Shown piece by piece: positions 53,505-62,811 of a stretch of DNA of 64,000 nt. How positions within the stretch are numbered: position 1 is the stretch's first letter; each line of letters starts with the position of its first letter. Source of the DNA: Edaphobacter sp. 12200R-103 (GTDB lineage Bacteria > Acidobacteriota > Terriglobia > Terriglobales > Acidobacteriaceae); assembly GCF_010093025.1 (NCBI RefSeq), contig NZ_CP048114.1:1798001-1862000 (forward strand). The letters run 5' to 3'. The notes beneath the pieces were generated by a model. The model did not search any database. It was not told the DNA's origin and saw nothing but the letters and a program-made list of their open reading frames with translations. The position numbers and the translations under genes were made by a program.

Positions 53505-56500
53505 TTAGAAGTACAGTTTGAGCGCAACCTGCATGATTCGCGGATCGCGGGCTGAAGTGACATAACCAAAGCCACCTACGCCGGAGGCATTCCAATTACC
53601 GGCAGGACCATTGAACTGAGTGTGATTGAAGACGTTGAAGGCTTCGGCCCGGAACTGAAGGTAAGTAGATTCGGTGAAGTCGAATTTACGTTGAAGTGCA
53701 AGATCGGTGTTGTTCACTCCGGGGCCGTGGAAAAAGCGGCGACGCGAGTTTCCGAATTGACCCAGTGGCTCCTGAGTAAAGAGGGTGTTGTCAAAGTAAG
53801 GGAGTGGTTGTCCTGAGGCATCCGTCTTACGGGGGTTTTTATTAATGATCAGCTTGCCGGGCGTGTAGTCGGGCAGGTCTGCATCGATTCCGGTCAGCGA
53901 CTGGTCGTCGTTCTCGGAGATAGTCACGGGCAAACCGGTTGCCAGCGTTGTGACACCGGAGACTGCCCAACCTTTCGCTACGTAGTTCAGGAATCCGGCG
54001 TGACTAGGTGTCAGCAGGTCGAATGGTAGTTGCACGGTATAACTGCCGACGAAGTTATGAGTGACATCGAAATTGGAGAGCCCCCAGCTAAGGGTTGGAT
54101 TGATGACGTTGGTCTTGTCCGACTGTGCCGATGCGTTATCGAACGAGCGGGCGTAGGTGTATCCCAGCAAAAACTCATAACGTTTGCTGGAGTGCTGGAG
54201 AGATGCCTGCAGAGAGTTATAGCTGGACGTCGCGCTTGTACGCATGTAGGAGTTAGAGCCAAAGTCCAAACCCAGCACGCGGGTGCCATTGACGACGGAA
54301 CCGTTGGCACGGATGTATTGCTGGCTCTCGAGGCCGGGACCGCATGTGCTCTGATCAGGTGCGAGCGCTGCAGGATCCGACAGGGCAAGGCAGAGCGCCG
54401 GGTCGGCGGGATTTGATTCCTCCTGGGTGATCAGCTTGCGGCCAACGTTGCCTACATAGTTGACGCTTACGACGGTACCGCTGCCGATACTGCGCTGTAT
54501 GCCGAGATAGTAGCTCTGCACGTAAGGCAGAACATTGTGCACGTCAAACAGCGCAGAACCAGAGATCGGTTTGACCCCGTCCCAATTGAACGTTGTGTCT
54601 GGGTTGTCCTTCGACACGTTCGTGGGAGGAAAGACAAAGGGAAAGCGTTGTCCTTCGTTATTGCCAGTGGCTCGATCGATATAAGGCTTGTCGAGCATAG
54701 GCTGAACCGGACTGACGTAAAACAGGCCGAAAGGTGCGTCTCCTACCTCGACAAAGCCGGTTGCATCCTGGATGTTGGTATAAAAGAAGCCGTATCCGCC
54801 ACGAATGGTGAAGTTTCCGGGGCCTCCGGTGAGCTTGCCGAGGAGGCCGTCGGAACTGGACGGCGAGTAGTTGAAACCAAAGCGCGGAGCGAAGTTGTTG
54901 TAACGGATCGGAGCAAGCGTACGCGGTACGCCGGGGTCTCCAGGCACGAGATACCCGAGGGGAGCCCCGGGGAAGACGACGGACTGTACACCGGGGATCA
55001 GGGTCTCCAGCTTATTCTGCGTGTCGTACCAGGGCGTCGAGATCTCGTATCGAAGACCATAGTTCAGCGTGAGGTTGTCCAGAGCACGCCAGGAATCCTG
55101 ACCGAACGCGCCGAAGTAATGGCTGCGCGAATCGAGAATCTGGGGACTAGCCTGGATGAAGTTATTAGGAGCGCCAATCAGTAGATCCGCAAAGTCGCTA
55201 CCTGTCTCTTGTCCGTTGAAGCTGAACTGGCCATTAGCGGCATAGAAGTTGCGCTCATTAATCTGATCGTAGTGATAATTGATGCCGTACTTGAGACTGT
55301 GACGACCGAGGGTCTGGGCATAAGTCTCCAGCACTTGAAACATATTGTTGTACTGATTGAGGGTATCGACCGGCGTTCCAAAACTGAAATTGTTTAGCCC
55401 AATAGAGGGAACCCCGGTAAGTGCCGGATTAATATTTGAGATTCCGCCGCTGGGTCCCCAGGGTGTGGTGAAACCGAGAGAGTCGAGCGAGACCCCGGTT
55501 CCTCCCACCGGCGTACCAAGATGATTGATGATGCGCATATACGTGAAGCGAAGATCATTGACCGAGGTTCCGTGCACAGTCGAGGTGAGACCAAGATTGA
55601 TCATCTGAGCTCGCCCCTGATTCGACGAGGTGAAGCCGGGAATGTTGACACCGCTTCCGTAGGGGTCGTTTAAAGAAAACTGGTCGATGAAGTAGTAGCC
55701 AAAAAAATTGCCGAGACGACTACTGATGTCGCCGCGGATGCCTCCCTTGTTATCGGTAAGGTTTGCCGAGGCCGCAGCTGTGGCAAAGAAATCACTTGGG
55801 GCATTGGCCTGCGGAATATATTGCATCAAGTGTGAAGCCGTTGGTGACCAGGCCGACTTGGGGATATAGGCGTTGGGAAAAACGCAGGTGGCTGAGGTGC
55901 AGCCAGGCATGTAATAGGGTTCTCCTGGAGCGACCGGATATCCGAGCCGATTGGACAGCACCTGAGCCCAGGAGGTTCCCACGACCGACCCTTGAGTCAG
56001 AGGGGAATCCTTACTGGTATCGAAGAATCCATCGCGATTTGCAGCGGAGGGAACCGCGAAGTTCTGCGTAGCGCCTTTGATCTGCTTGGTGCCTTGATAG
56101 TCAGCGAAGAAGAAAGCCTTATCTTTGCGGATGGGACCACCGACCGTCCCGCCGAAGATGTTCTGGATGAAGACACCGCGTTGCTGGGCGTAGTAGTTGC
56201 GGGCATCGAGGTCAGTATTTCGCAGGAAGTCGAAGGCGTTGCCGTGAAATTTATTGGTACCTGACTTTGTGACAACGTTAATCTCGCCGCCGCTGAAGTT
56301 GCCATACTCGGCGTCGAAGTTGTTGGTCAGGATACGAAACTCCGCAATCGAGTCCAGATTCGGAATGATGGCAGCGCCGTTATAGACACCTTCATTGGCG
56401 TCAGCGCCGTTGATCATGTAACCGTTAGAGGCTTCACGTCCGCCATTGATCGAGACGTTGCCAGGATCGAGATCACCGGAGACGGTGCGGCCACCTTCGG

Positions 56501-57008
56501 AGGTCCCCTTGTAGGGAGAGACGCCGGGCTGCAGCGAGAGCAGGTCCGTGAAGGAACGGCCGTTCAGCGGCACCGAGGTCATCTTCGTGCTCTCAATCAC
56601 CTGGCCAAGCTGTGTAGTCTGGGTCTCCACCTGCAGCGCGTCCGCCGTTACCTCCTGCACCTGGTTGGTTGCTCCTACCTGCACCGTGATATCGATGCGA
56701 ATGGCAGAGTTGGCATCGACCTTAATGCCATGGGTTTCATACGTGCGAAAACCTGCAGGTGCTGCGGTCAGTGTGTAAACTCCAACATTTAATGCGGGAA
56801 AGGTATAAAGTCCTGAGCCATTCGTTGTAACAACCTGTGTAACTCCAGTGGCCTCGTTTCGAACCGTTACTTGAGCCCCGGGAATCGCCGCTCCGCTTGG
56901 ATCGAGCAGGTTTCCCGAGATGGATCCCGTAATTGCCGCATACATCGGCAAGCAGCCCAACAAAAGGATGAAACACGTCGCCGGGATTCTACGAAGATGC
57001 TGATGCAT
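53505..57008 (-). CDS. Oar-like TonB-dependent outer-membrane receptor
   Basis: This is a 1,167-residue receptor. A signal peptide (about residues 8-24) is followed by a carboxypeptidase-regulatory domain (about 26-105, ISGNLLDPSGAAIPGAQVTV, YTFPALNVGVYTLTA). The plug domain (about 130-260) includes SVPLNGRSFTDLLSLQPGVS and EYGNFSGGEINVVTKSGTNK. The long barrel has FGAFGQDSWRALDNLTLNYG, FRAEAFNVFNHTQFNGP and the aromatic C-terminus VALKLYF. ATG at 57008 has AAGGAGA five bases upstream, a strong site. The cargo is unknown. The DUF4380 gene downstream hints at a carbohydrate. No regulator gene adjoins it. Confidence 0.92.
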   Translation of the reverse strand: MHQHLRRIPATCFILLLGCLPMYAAITGSISGNLLDPSGAAIPGAQVTVRNEATGVTQVVTTNGSGLYTFPALNVGVYTLTAAPAGFRTYETHGIKVDANSAIRIDITVQVGATNQVQEVTADALQVETQTTQLGQVIESTKMTSVPLNGRSFTDLLSLQPGVSPYKGTSEGGRTVSGDLDPGNVSINGGREASNGYMINGADANEGVYNGAAIIPNLDSIAEFRILTNNFDAEYGNFSGGEINVVTKSGTNKFHGNAFDFLRNTDLDARNYYAQQRGVFIQNIFGGTVGGPIRKDKAFFFADYQGTKQIKGATQNFAVPSAANRDGFFDTSKDSPLTQGSVVGTSWAQVLSNRLGYPVAPGEPYYMPGCTSATCVFPNAYIPKSAWSPTASHLMQYIPQANAPSDFFATAAASANLTDNKGGIRGDISSRLGNFFGYYFIDQFSLNDPYGSGVNIPGFTSSNQGRAQMINLGLTSTVHGTSVNDLRFTYMRIINHLGTPVGGTGVSLDSLGFTTPWGPSGGISNINPALTGVPSIGLNNFSFGTPVDTLNQYNNMFQVLETYAQTLGRHSLKYGINYHYDQINERNFYAANGQFSFNGQETGSDFADLLIGAPNNFIQASPQILDSRSHYFGAFGQDSWRALDNLTLNYGLRYEISTPWYDTQNKLETLIPGVQSVVFPGAPLGYLVPGDPGVPRTLAPIRYNNFAPRFGFNYSPSSSDGLLGKLTGGPGNFTIRGGYGFFYTNIQDATGFVEVGDAPFGLFYVSPVQPMLDKPYIDRATGNNEGQRFPFVFPPTNVSKDNPDTTFNWDGVKPISGSALFDVHNVLPYVQSYYLGIQRSIGSGTVVSVNYVGNVGRKLITQEESNPADPALCLALSDPAALAPDQSTCGPGLESQQYIRANGSVVNGTRVLGLDFGSNSYMRTSATSSYNSLQASLQHSSKRYEFLLGYTYARSFDNASAQSDKTNVINPTLSWGLSNFDVTHNFVGSYTVQLPFDLLTPSHAGFLNYVAKGWAVSGVTTLATGLPVTISENDDQSLTGIDADLPDYTPGKLIINKNPRKTDASGQPLPYFDNTLFTQEPLGQFGNSRRRFFHGPGVNNTDLALQRKFDFTESTYLQFRAEAFNVFNHTQFNGPAGNWNASGVGGFGYVTSARDPRIMQVALKLYF

Positions 57009-57718
57009 AATGTTCTCCTTGCGTTTCTGTTTAACTCATCTGGAAAGCGTGAGACTGCAACTACTCCGGTACTACACATCCGTTTCTCTGCTGCTCCCAC
57101 AGCAGATCTTGAAGCCATCATGGATCCTGCGCCGAAGTGATCCTTCGGCAAATTGCATCGGACGGCGTCCCTGTCCCGTACCGAGGCGCAATACATAAAA
57201 TTGGCGATCTCGATGAATTCTGTGGTGTGGTTTTGTCTGGTCTGCTGGAACGGGGAGAGAGACGAGCGACATAAATAGCAGGGACATCCGGCTATGCAAG
57301 GGGACGCCGCGGTCATCGCTAAACTCCCCCGCAATGCCACTGGATGGCAAATAAGAGAGTCTGAAACCTTAACCCTGTTCATGGGCTTTGTCGCTAGAGC
57401 GCGACTTCTTTCGCAAAGTAGGAGATGCCAGGATCGACTCGGGAAAGAGGGTGCGAATGCATCTATCGAAGGCTTCTTGTGTGCTGAAGCTCTTTCAATC
57501 AATCAGATCTTACGAATCAGTGGAATTCATTAGAACTTAATCTGAGAAATGGTCAATAGGTCAGAGGACGCATTCTTCAATACGTCTTTCGCCCTATTAA
57601 GAGTTTCCGGAATATTCTTCCCCATCGAGTCCCTGGTGTCGCTCCGAGCCTCAAGCTAGATACTCCTTGCCCGGCTGGCGCCCATTGCTGCCGGTCTTCC
57701 GCCAAGTAAACTGGAAAG
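57009..57718. other. Intergenic region between receptor and murA
   Basis: About 710 bases lie between divergent genes. It contains one small hairpin, GCCGAAG-TGATC-CTTCGGC (57131-57149). Open frames on both strands have no ribosome binding site or recognisable sequence, so I call no gene. The receptor promoter should lie in the left part and the murA promoter in the right part; neither is obvious. Confidence 0.5.
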
Positions 57719-59017
57719 ATGGACAAGTTTGTTGTACGCGGCGGGAACCCGCTCCTTGGGACGATCAAGGTCTCCGGAGCAAAGAACTCCGCCCTCCCCT
57801 GCATGGCCGCCGCCATCCTTACCGAGGATGAGGTCATCCTCGAAAACATCCCGCAGGTCCGCGACATTGAGACCGAGCGCAAGCTACTTTCCTCCATGGG
57901 AGCCGAAGTCGAGCTTGGTTATGGACGCGCCCAGCATCGCACCCGCATCAAGTGCGGTATCCTCTCCGATCCCATTGCCAAGTACGAGATTGTCAAGACG
58001 ATGCGCGCCAGTTCGCTCGTGCTGGGGCCACTGATTGCACGCACCGGCATGGCCCGGGTCGCCATGCCTGGCGGCTGCGCCATCGGTGGACGTCCGATCG
58101 ACCTGCACATCAAGGGCCTTGAAGCCATGGGGGCGGAGATCACCTACGACCACGGCTATCTCGAAGCCCGCAGCCCCAATAATGGACTGGGCCGCCTGAA
58201 AGGTGCACACATCGTCTTCGACAAGATCACGGTGACGGGTACGGAAGACCTCCTGATGGCCGCCGTGCTTGCGGATGGAGAGACCATCTTTGAGAACTGT
58301 GCCCGTGAGCCCGAGGTCACGGACCTCGCGGCTCTGCTCACCGCCATGGGAGCGAAGATCGAAGGGGCAGGAAGCTCCACGATCAAGGTGCAGGGAGTTA
58401 CCAGTCTGCACGGTGCGCGTCATCGCATCAATCCCGACCGCATTGAGGCCGGAACCTTCCTTATCGCCGGAGCCATCACCGGCGGCGACCTCAACGTCGA
58501 CTCCTGCGAGCCGGCACATCTGGGAGCCCTCGTTGCCAAGCTCGAAGAGTGCGGGGTTCGCCTGGATGTCGGCAAAGATTGCATCCGTGTCCGCTCTGGC
58601 GACACTCCCTTGAAGGCCGCCGATATCTCCACCGAAGAGTATCCCGGCTTCCCTACGGACATGCAGGCGCAGTACATGGCTCTGGCCACCCAGACTGAAG
58701 GCACCTCGGTCGTCATCGAAAACATCTTCGAGAACCGCTTTATGCACGTCGGCGAGCTCAACCGCATGGGAGCCAACATCACCGTGCAGGGACGCACCGC
58801 AACCGTCCGGGGCAGATCCCCCCTGCAGTCCGCCGCCGTCATGTGTTCCGATCTGCGTGCCTCGGCCTCGCTGGTCCTGGCGGCCCTGGTTGCCGATGGA
58901 GAAACCATCCTCGATCGCGTTTATCACATCGATCGTGGCTACGAGCGTATCGAAGAAAAGCTGCGAGGAGTGGGCGCCCAGATTCGCCGTATGGGTGACG
59001 TCTTCGGGAAGAAGTAA
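57719..59017 (+). CDS. murA: UDP-N-acetylglucosamine 1-carboxyvinyltransferase
   Basis: MurA transfers enolpyruvate from PEP to UDP-GlcNAc, the first committed step of peptidoglycan synthesis, in the cytosol. The 432-residue protein shows VRGGNPLLGTIKVSGAKNSA with the conserved Lys-Asn pair (about 22-23), and TMRASSLVLGPLIAR. The active-site loop MPGGCAIGGRPIDLHI has the catalytic Cys at about residue 120, the residue attacked by fosfomycin in sensitive enzymes. EYPGFPTDMQAQYMAL and a C-terminal DRGYERIEEKLRGVGAQI follow. Length is normal. The ATG at 57719 has GGAAAG directly before it, a weak and close site. Confidence 0.96.
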   Translation: MDKFVVRGGNPLLGTIKVSGAKNSALPCMAAAILTEDEVILENIPQVRDIETERKLLSSMGAEVELGYGRAQHRTRIKCGILSDPIAKYEIVKTMRASSLVLGPLIARTGMARVAMPGGCAIGGRPIDLHIKGLEAMGAEITYDHGYLEARSPNNGLGRLKGAHIVFDKITVTGTEDLLMAAVLADGETIFENCAREPEVTDLAALLTAMGAKIEGAGSSTIKVQGVTSLHGARHRINPDRIEAGTFLIAGAITGGDLNVDSCEPAHLGALVAKLEECGVRLDVGKDCIRVRSGDTPLKAADISTEEYPGFPTDMQAQYMALATQTEGTSVVIENIFENRFMHVGELNRMGANITVQGRTATVRGRSPLQSAAVMCSDLRASASLVLAALVADGETILDRVYHIDRGYERIEEKLRGVGAQIRRMGDVFGKK

Positions 59018-59047
59018 CTGCGTACGTGGGACAGCCGCCTGTCTCTT

Positions 59048-59087
59048 AAAGAAGGCGTAGCGGAGAGATCTGCTACGCCTTCTTTTC
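59048..59087 (+). terminator. Rho-independent terminator after murA
   Basis: AAAGAAGGCGTAGC (59048-59061) and GCTACGCCTTCTTT (59072-59085) form a perfect 14-base stem with a 10-base loop; the final T-run extends to 59086. Confidence 0.9.
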
Positions 59088-59637
59088 GTGGATCGGTTGA
59101 CAGGTAGATCAGGTTCGCAGCCAGGACAGGAGATGCCGTCGTCTATCGCCAACGAGATGTGGCCGTCAGCGACCCGCGATCGATCGAAGGTGTGCTCTGA
59201 TTTTGCCAGAGTCACTTCGAGAACATTGACCAGCTGGATTCATGGTTTTCCTGTCCTCGCGTCATGGATACAGCAGTGTAGACGCCGGATACATGAAAAG
59301 ACTTGCATTCGAAAGTGGTGAATGTTTTCTCTTTGTGGGAAAAACTTTCCCGACGCGCGCGAAATTTATGCGTATTTAGGCCATTTTTTGTCCCAAAAAA
59401 TTTAAGAAGTATGGCAACCCATTTGCAATTTGTGACTGCATTGCAAACGGGACCTGCGATGGACCTGTCGAATCTGTCCTCTTTCATGGAGAGGTATTGA
59501 GAGCGGATTAGGTACCCAGGCCATGTGTTTCACCGAACGTAGTGAGCGCCCCTGCCTGAGTCTGCCAGCATTCCGGAGACTTCTGCAGAGGTCAGCTGGG
59601 CCCGTTTTTTGAAAAGAATCTCTGTCTTGGAGGCACC
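59088..59637 (+). other. Long leader-like region before a tiny membrane-protein gene
   Basis: This stretch of 550 bases has no supported gene. It contains TTTGCAAT (59422-59429) and ATTGCAAA (59440-59447), perfect 8-base inverted arms. Nearer the small gene are CCAGC (59565-59569) and GCTGG (59595-59599), then CCCG and six T residues (59605-59610), which resembles a weak attenuator 28 bases before the small gene's ATG. Together these suggest a regulated 5' leader, but I cannot match it to a known riboswitch. Confidence 0.35.
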
Positions 59638-59730
59638 ATGTATCTCTTCTTCCTTCCGTCGCTCGTTGGTCTCATCGTCATCGGCTGCATCACCCTTAAG
59701 GATCAGTTCCGGTTCAAGGTGCGGCAGTAG
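59638..59730 (+). CDS. 30-residue single-pass membrane peptide
   Basis: ATG at 59638 is preceded by a strong GGAGG site five bases away (CTTGGAGGCACC). The frame encodes 30 residues to TAG at 59730: MYLFFLPSLVGLIVIGCITL is almost wholly hydrophobic, followed by the basic tail KDQFRFKVRQ. This is the profile of a small inner-membrane protein with its C-terminus in the cytoplasm. Its size recalls KdpF, YbgT/CydX and other small subunits of membrane complexes, but no matching complex lies next to it; the following gene is a convergent MFS transporter. The good ribosome binding site, transmembrane composition and structured upstream region support a real gene. Confidence 0.55.
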   Translation: MYLFFLPSLVGLIVIGCITLKDQFRFKVRQ

Positions 59731-59814
59731 ATCTCGTTCTTCTTCAACGCCGCCAGACCGGTCAGGCACGCGATATCCTGACCGATTTGCGCCCGGAAAA
59801 GGCAACCTGAGTGG

Positions 59815-61014
59815 CTATGTCTGCGATATTGCTTGCAATCTCGCCGGAACGACTGCGTGTGACAGCGCCAGCATCAGGAGAATTCCGGCGGCAGGCACAA
59901 GAAGGCCGATGCGAAGTCCGCCAAAATGGGTGGATACGACGCCCGTAAGCCAGGGCAGGGTGGCTCCCCCTAGCGAGGCCGACGCGAACAGCCGGCCGAG
60001 CCCCGGGTACGTCGAGAATCGCGCAAGCAGGAATGCAACAAGGAGAGGATAGACGGGTCCAATCGCGACGCCACTGAGGATAACTGCCCCCATAAGGGTG
60101 GGGAGCGAGGGATGCGGGATCAGGACAAAGAAAACAACGATGGCAAGCAGTAGAGTGAGCGAAGCCCGGTACAGCGCAGCCTCAGAGACTCTCCATGCAA
60201 CGGCCGCCATAACGAGCCGGCTTATAAGCTCCGACAACCAGTACAGCATGGCAATCGTGGATGCGTGGGCCTGGGGATTGCTGCGAACGGCGAAACTGGG
60301 AAGCCAGCCACCGAGCGCATTTTCGTTGCCGATGTAGAGCAGCATACAACCTGCAAAGAGAAGAAGGGCGGCCAGTGACGGCGCAGACACGCTGCCGGCG
60401 ACGGGCGGCGTGGTTGGCGCATCCATAGTCGGTGGACGCAGAAGAGTTGCGGCGAGCGCGCCTCCTACGGCAACGATAGCTGCGGCGACGAGAAAAAACA
60501 GGCGCGTATTCGCAGGACCGGCAAAGCGCACGAGCAGCGGGCACGCAATAGCCCCAATGCTCCAGCTGACGTTGAAGAGCGCCAGGGCACGCGCCCGGTG
60601 GGGGGACGAGTACCCGGAGATAACATTGCCCGCGGTGATGCCTGCAGAGACTCCAAGGCCGGTGATGAAGAACGCGAGATGCGCCAGCGGAAATCCGGCC
60701 CACGCCAGAGTCGCGACGCCGAGAACGGCGAGGCCGGCCCCGGCGAGAAGGCTCAGGCGCAGGTTGCGCGTAGCAAACCATGCGCCAATAAGCTGACCGA
60801 TGAAGGAAGCGGTGAAGAGCGTGCCTGCCTGCGCATCCCGGATGTGCCAGCGGGTAATGAGCGCTGGAAGCAGGGGGCCGAGCATGACCGTGACGAGCCC
60901 CAATGCCGCTGTGCAGACAAAGAGCGGCCATAGCCGACGCCAGACTAAAAAAATCATCGTATTTCTATTGAGATCGTCCGAAATGGTGTGCATTCGAGGA
61001 TAGAGGCCATACAC
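59815..61014 (-). CDS. Major facilitator superfamily transporter
   Basis: This is a 399-residue inner-membrane transporter with 12 predicted helices. The helix 2-3 loop region reads TASFIGQLIGAWFATRNLRL, and SGYSSPHRARALALFNVSWS and the second-half WLSELISRLVMAAVAW match sugar-transporting MFS proteins of the FucP/glucose-mannose type. GTG at 61014 is three bases after the LacI gene stop, so the pair is co-transcribed. ATG codons at residues 8 and 20 are possible alternative starts, and the second would place the first helix at the usual distance. The LacI partner suggests a sugar cargo. Confidence 0.85.
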   Translation of the reverse strand: MYGLYPRMHTISDDLNRNTMIFLVWRRLWPLFVCTAALGLVTVMLGPLLPALITRWHIRDAQAGTLFTASFIGQLIGAWFATRNLRLSLLAGAGLAVLGVATLAWAGFPLAHLAFFITGLGVSAGITAGNVISGYSSPHRARALALFNVSWSIGAIACPLLVRFAGPANTRLFFLVAAAIVAVGGALAATLLRPPTMDAPTTPPVAGSVSAPSLAALLLFAGCMLLYIGNENALGGWLPSFAVRSNPQAHASTIAMLYWLSELISRLVMAAVAWRVSEAALYRASLTLLLAIVVFFVLIPHPSLPTLMGAVILSGVAIGPVYPLLVAFLLARFSTYPGLGRLFASASLGGATLPWLTGVVSTHFGGLRIGLLVPAAGILLMLALSHAVVPARLQAISQT

Positions 61015-61017
61015 CAG

Positions 61018-62091
61018 TTATCTCTTGCGTGGCCGTGGATGGTCGGTGCGGAGGAATGCTGGCCCGGTGGACTCGCGCACGACGAGTTCCGGAGTAAACC
61101 AGACCGTCTCGGAGAAAGTTTGCTTTGGGTCTTGAATGCGTTTAATCAGAATCTCGGCGGCGGTCCTGCCCATGGTATGCAGAGGCTGCCGGACGGTTGT
61201 AAGGCGGGGGCTGGTGTAGGCAGCGACGAGGATGTCGTCGAAGCCGATGACGGAGATGTCACCCGGGCAGGATAGCCCGGCATCTTCGATAGCCCGAATG
61301 GCTCCGATCGCAGCGGTATCGTTGAAGCAGAAGATCGCTGTAAAGTCGCGGGTGCGGTTAAGGAGTTCGTGAACGGGAGGATAGCCGAGATCAGGGGACC
61401 AGGTATTTTTCTCAAGATAGATGCAAAGCTCTGGCTCGATGGTGATTCCAAGCTGCTGTGCGATGGTGTTGATGGACTGCCAGCGGGATTCGGAGTCGAG
61501 CGAAAAGTTCTGCCCTTTCATGAAGGCGATGCGACGGTGACCGAGGTCGTAAAGATGTTGGAGAGCGAGCCGGGTGGCATGATCGTGATCGAGAACGACA
61601 TTGGTAACACCGGCAACGTTGAGATGAGAAGAGATGCCGACGGCAGGCAAAGGAACCTGCTTGCGCAGCTCCGTATTGACCAGCAGGAGGCCGTCCACGG
61701 AGCGGCTGAGAAGCAGGTCGGGATACTCCTCGATGAGGTCAGGATGGCAGAGATGGCTGACGGTGAAGTAGAGATAACCGGCCTGGAGGAGATATTGCTC
61801 GACACCGAGCATGAGGCGGGTGAAGTAGCCCTCGCTGAGTTCGGGAACCACGACGCCCACCGTGTTCGTAAGCCGGGTTCGGAGCATGCGCGCATGCACG
61901 TTGGGCCTGTAGTGAAACTTTTTGGCGGCATCGAGCACGCGCTGTCGCGTCTCCGGCGAGATGGATTTCGCTACGGGAGAGTCGTTGAGGACGATCGACA
62001 CCGTGGCCGGCGAAAGGTCCAGATAATCGGCAAGAACCTTGAGGGTTACAGGTTTCGTCGCGTCGGGGAGTTGTTTCCTTCTGGCAACCAT
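61018..62091 (-). CDS. LacI family transcriptional regulator
   Basis: This is a 357-residue repressor. The helix-turn-helix TLKVLADYLDLSPATVSIVL is followed by the hinge RPNVHARMLRTRLTN and an effector domain with VGVVVPELSEGYF, DGLLLVNTELR, FTAIFCFNDTAAIGAIRAIE and ISVIGFDDILVAAY. It is the first gene of a two-gene unit with an MFS transporter (three-base gap) and is divergent from a GNAT gene. The simplest reading is local, sugar-dependent control of the transporter and of itself. Confidence 0.92.
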   Translation of the reverse strand: MVARRKQLPDATKPVTLKVLADYLDLSPATVSIVLNDSPVAKSISPETRQRVLDAAKKFHYRPNVHARMLRTRLTNTVGVVVPELSEGYFTRLMLGVEQYLLQAGYLYFTVSHLCHPDLIEEYPDLLLSRSVDGLLLVNTELRKQVPLPAVGISSHLNVAGVTNVVLDHDHATRLALQHLYDLGHRRIAFMKGQNFSLDSESRWQSINTIAQQLGITIEPELCIYLEKNTWSPDLGYPPVHELLNRTRDFTAIFCFNDTAAIGAIRAIEDAGLSCPGDISVIGFDDILVAAYTSPRLTTVRQPLHTMGRTAAEILIKRIQDPKQTFSETVWFTPELVVRESTGPAFLRTDHPRPRKR

Positions 62092-62123
62092 GAAGCTCCG
62101 GGACTACAGGTACAAAGAATGCA

Positions 62124-62138
62124 ACAGTTTTACACTGT
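62124..62138. promoter_or_regulatory. Inverted repeat between LacI and GNAT genes
   Basis: ACAGT-TTTAC-ACTGT lies in the 110-base divergent region, 33 bases upstream of the LacI gene start. Its position suits autoregulation, but it lacks the central CG typical of LacI-family operators. Confidence 0.25.
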
Positions 62139-62201
62139 CGGGATTGAACAATGGAATATCAGCAAAGCGTCAATACGCAGGACAGGCGCATGCGAGGCGG
62201 G

Positions 62202-62702
62202 ATGGTGACAACAAGCAGCCCGATAACGCGAAAGCGGTTTCGTTACAGGAACTATCGCCCTGAGGACCTCGACGCGATGGTCGCGCTGGATGCATCGTGC
62301 TTCGACGCCCCATTTCGGTTCAGCAGAGATGCGATGCGACGATTTGCCGAGGCCGACAATGCCTGGGTCATCGTGGCCGAAGATTCGCAGGGTCTGGCAG
62401 GATTCTGTATCGTGCACCGGGAACATTCGGTCGGACCTCCCATCGGGTATGTGGTCACCATTGATGTGGCAGAACGATGGCGACGCCAGGGCATCGGCGA
62501 AAGGATGCTGTCAAACGCTGAAACATGGGTACGAAGCTGGAAGTGCGTCGGCATCATGCTGCATGTCTTCGTGCGAAACGAGCAGGCCCTGCGTTTTTAC
62601 GAGAGGCTGCGATACCGTCGCTTAGGACTCCAGAAAGCTTTTTACGGACCGGGCATGGATGCCGCCATGTATTGGAAGGACCTCACCCCATCGCAAAGGT
62701 AA
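62202..62702 (+). CDS. GNAT family N-acetyltransferase (RimI-like)
   Basis: This is a cytosolic acetyl-CoA-dependent acyltransferase of 166 residues. The fold order is RYRNYRPEDLDAMVALDASC (strand 1 to helix 1), WVIVAEDSQGLAGFCIVHRE, then GYVVTIDVAERWRRQGIGERM with the pyrophosphate-binding R-R-Q-G-I-G loop, and MLHVFVRNEQALRFYERLRY. The pattern matches RimI-type protein or peptide acetyltransferases. ATG at 62202 follows GAGGCGGG; a frame from ATG at 62151 would add 17 residues without a good ribosome binding site. The target is unknown. It converges with mqnE across a strong terminator. Confidence 0.85.
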   Translation: MVTTSSPITRKRFRYRNYRPEDLDAMVALDASCFDAPFRFSRDAMRRFAEADNAWVIVAEDSQGLAGFCIVHREHSVGPPIGYVVTIDVAERWRRQGIGERMLSNAETWVRSWKCVGIMLHVFVRNEQALRFYERLRYRRLGLQKAFYGPGMDAAMYWKDLTPSQR

Positions 62703-62752
62703 GATGACTTCCCAGGTACATCCTTGCGAAAGGCGAGCCTCCCACAAGCAAA

Positions 62753-62783
62753 ACGGCCTCGGAGATTCTCTCCGAGGCCGTTC
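62753..62783. terminator. Bidirectional terminator between GNAT and mqnE genes
   Basis: AACGGCCTCGGAGA (62753-62766) and TCTCCGAGGCCGTT (62770-62783) are a perfect 14-base stem with a 3-base loop. The reverse-strand side ends in TTTT, fitting mqnE best; on the plus strand only TTCTAT follows. Confidence 0.85.
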
Positions 62784-62811
62784 TATCTGTAGGATCAGCC
62801 GCTGAACGAAT

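Noticed and set aside
56867..57502. Reverse-strand open frame of 211 aa upstream of the receptor
   Set aside because: It runs over the receptor start in another frame and has no recognisable domain or ribosome binding site.
57883..59215. Reverse-strand open frame of 443 aa across murA
   Set aside because: murA is unmistakable on the forward strand; the reverse frame is a codon-bias artefact.
59609..60052. Forward open frame of 147 aa overlapping the MFS gene end
   Set aside because: Ser/Arg-rich shadow of the transporter gene and of the small membrane peptide gene; no start signal.
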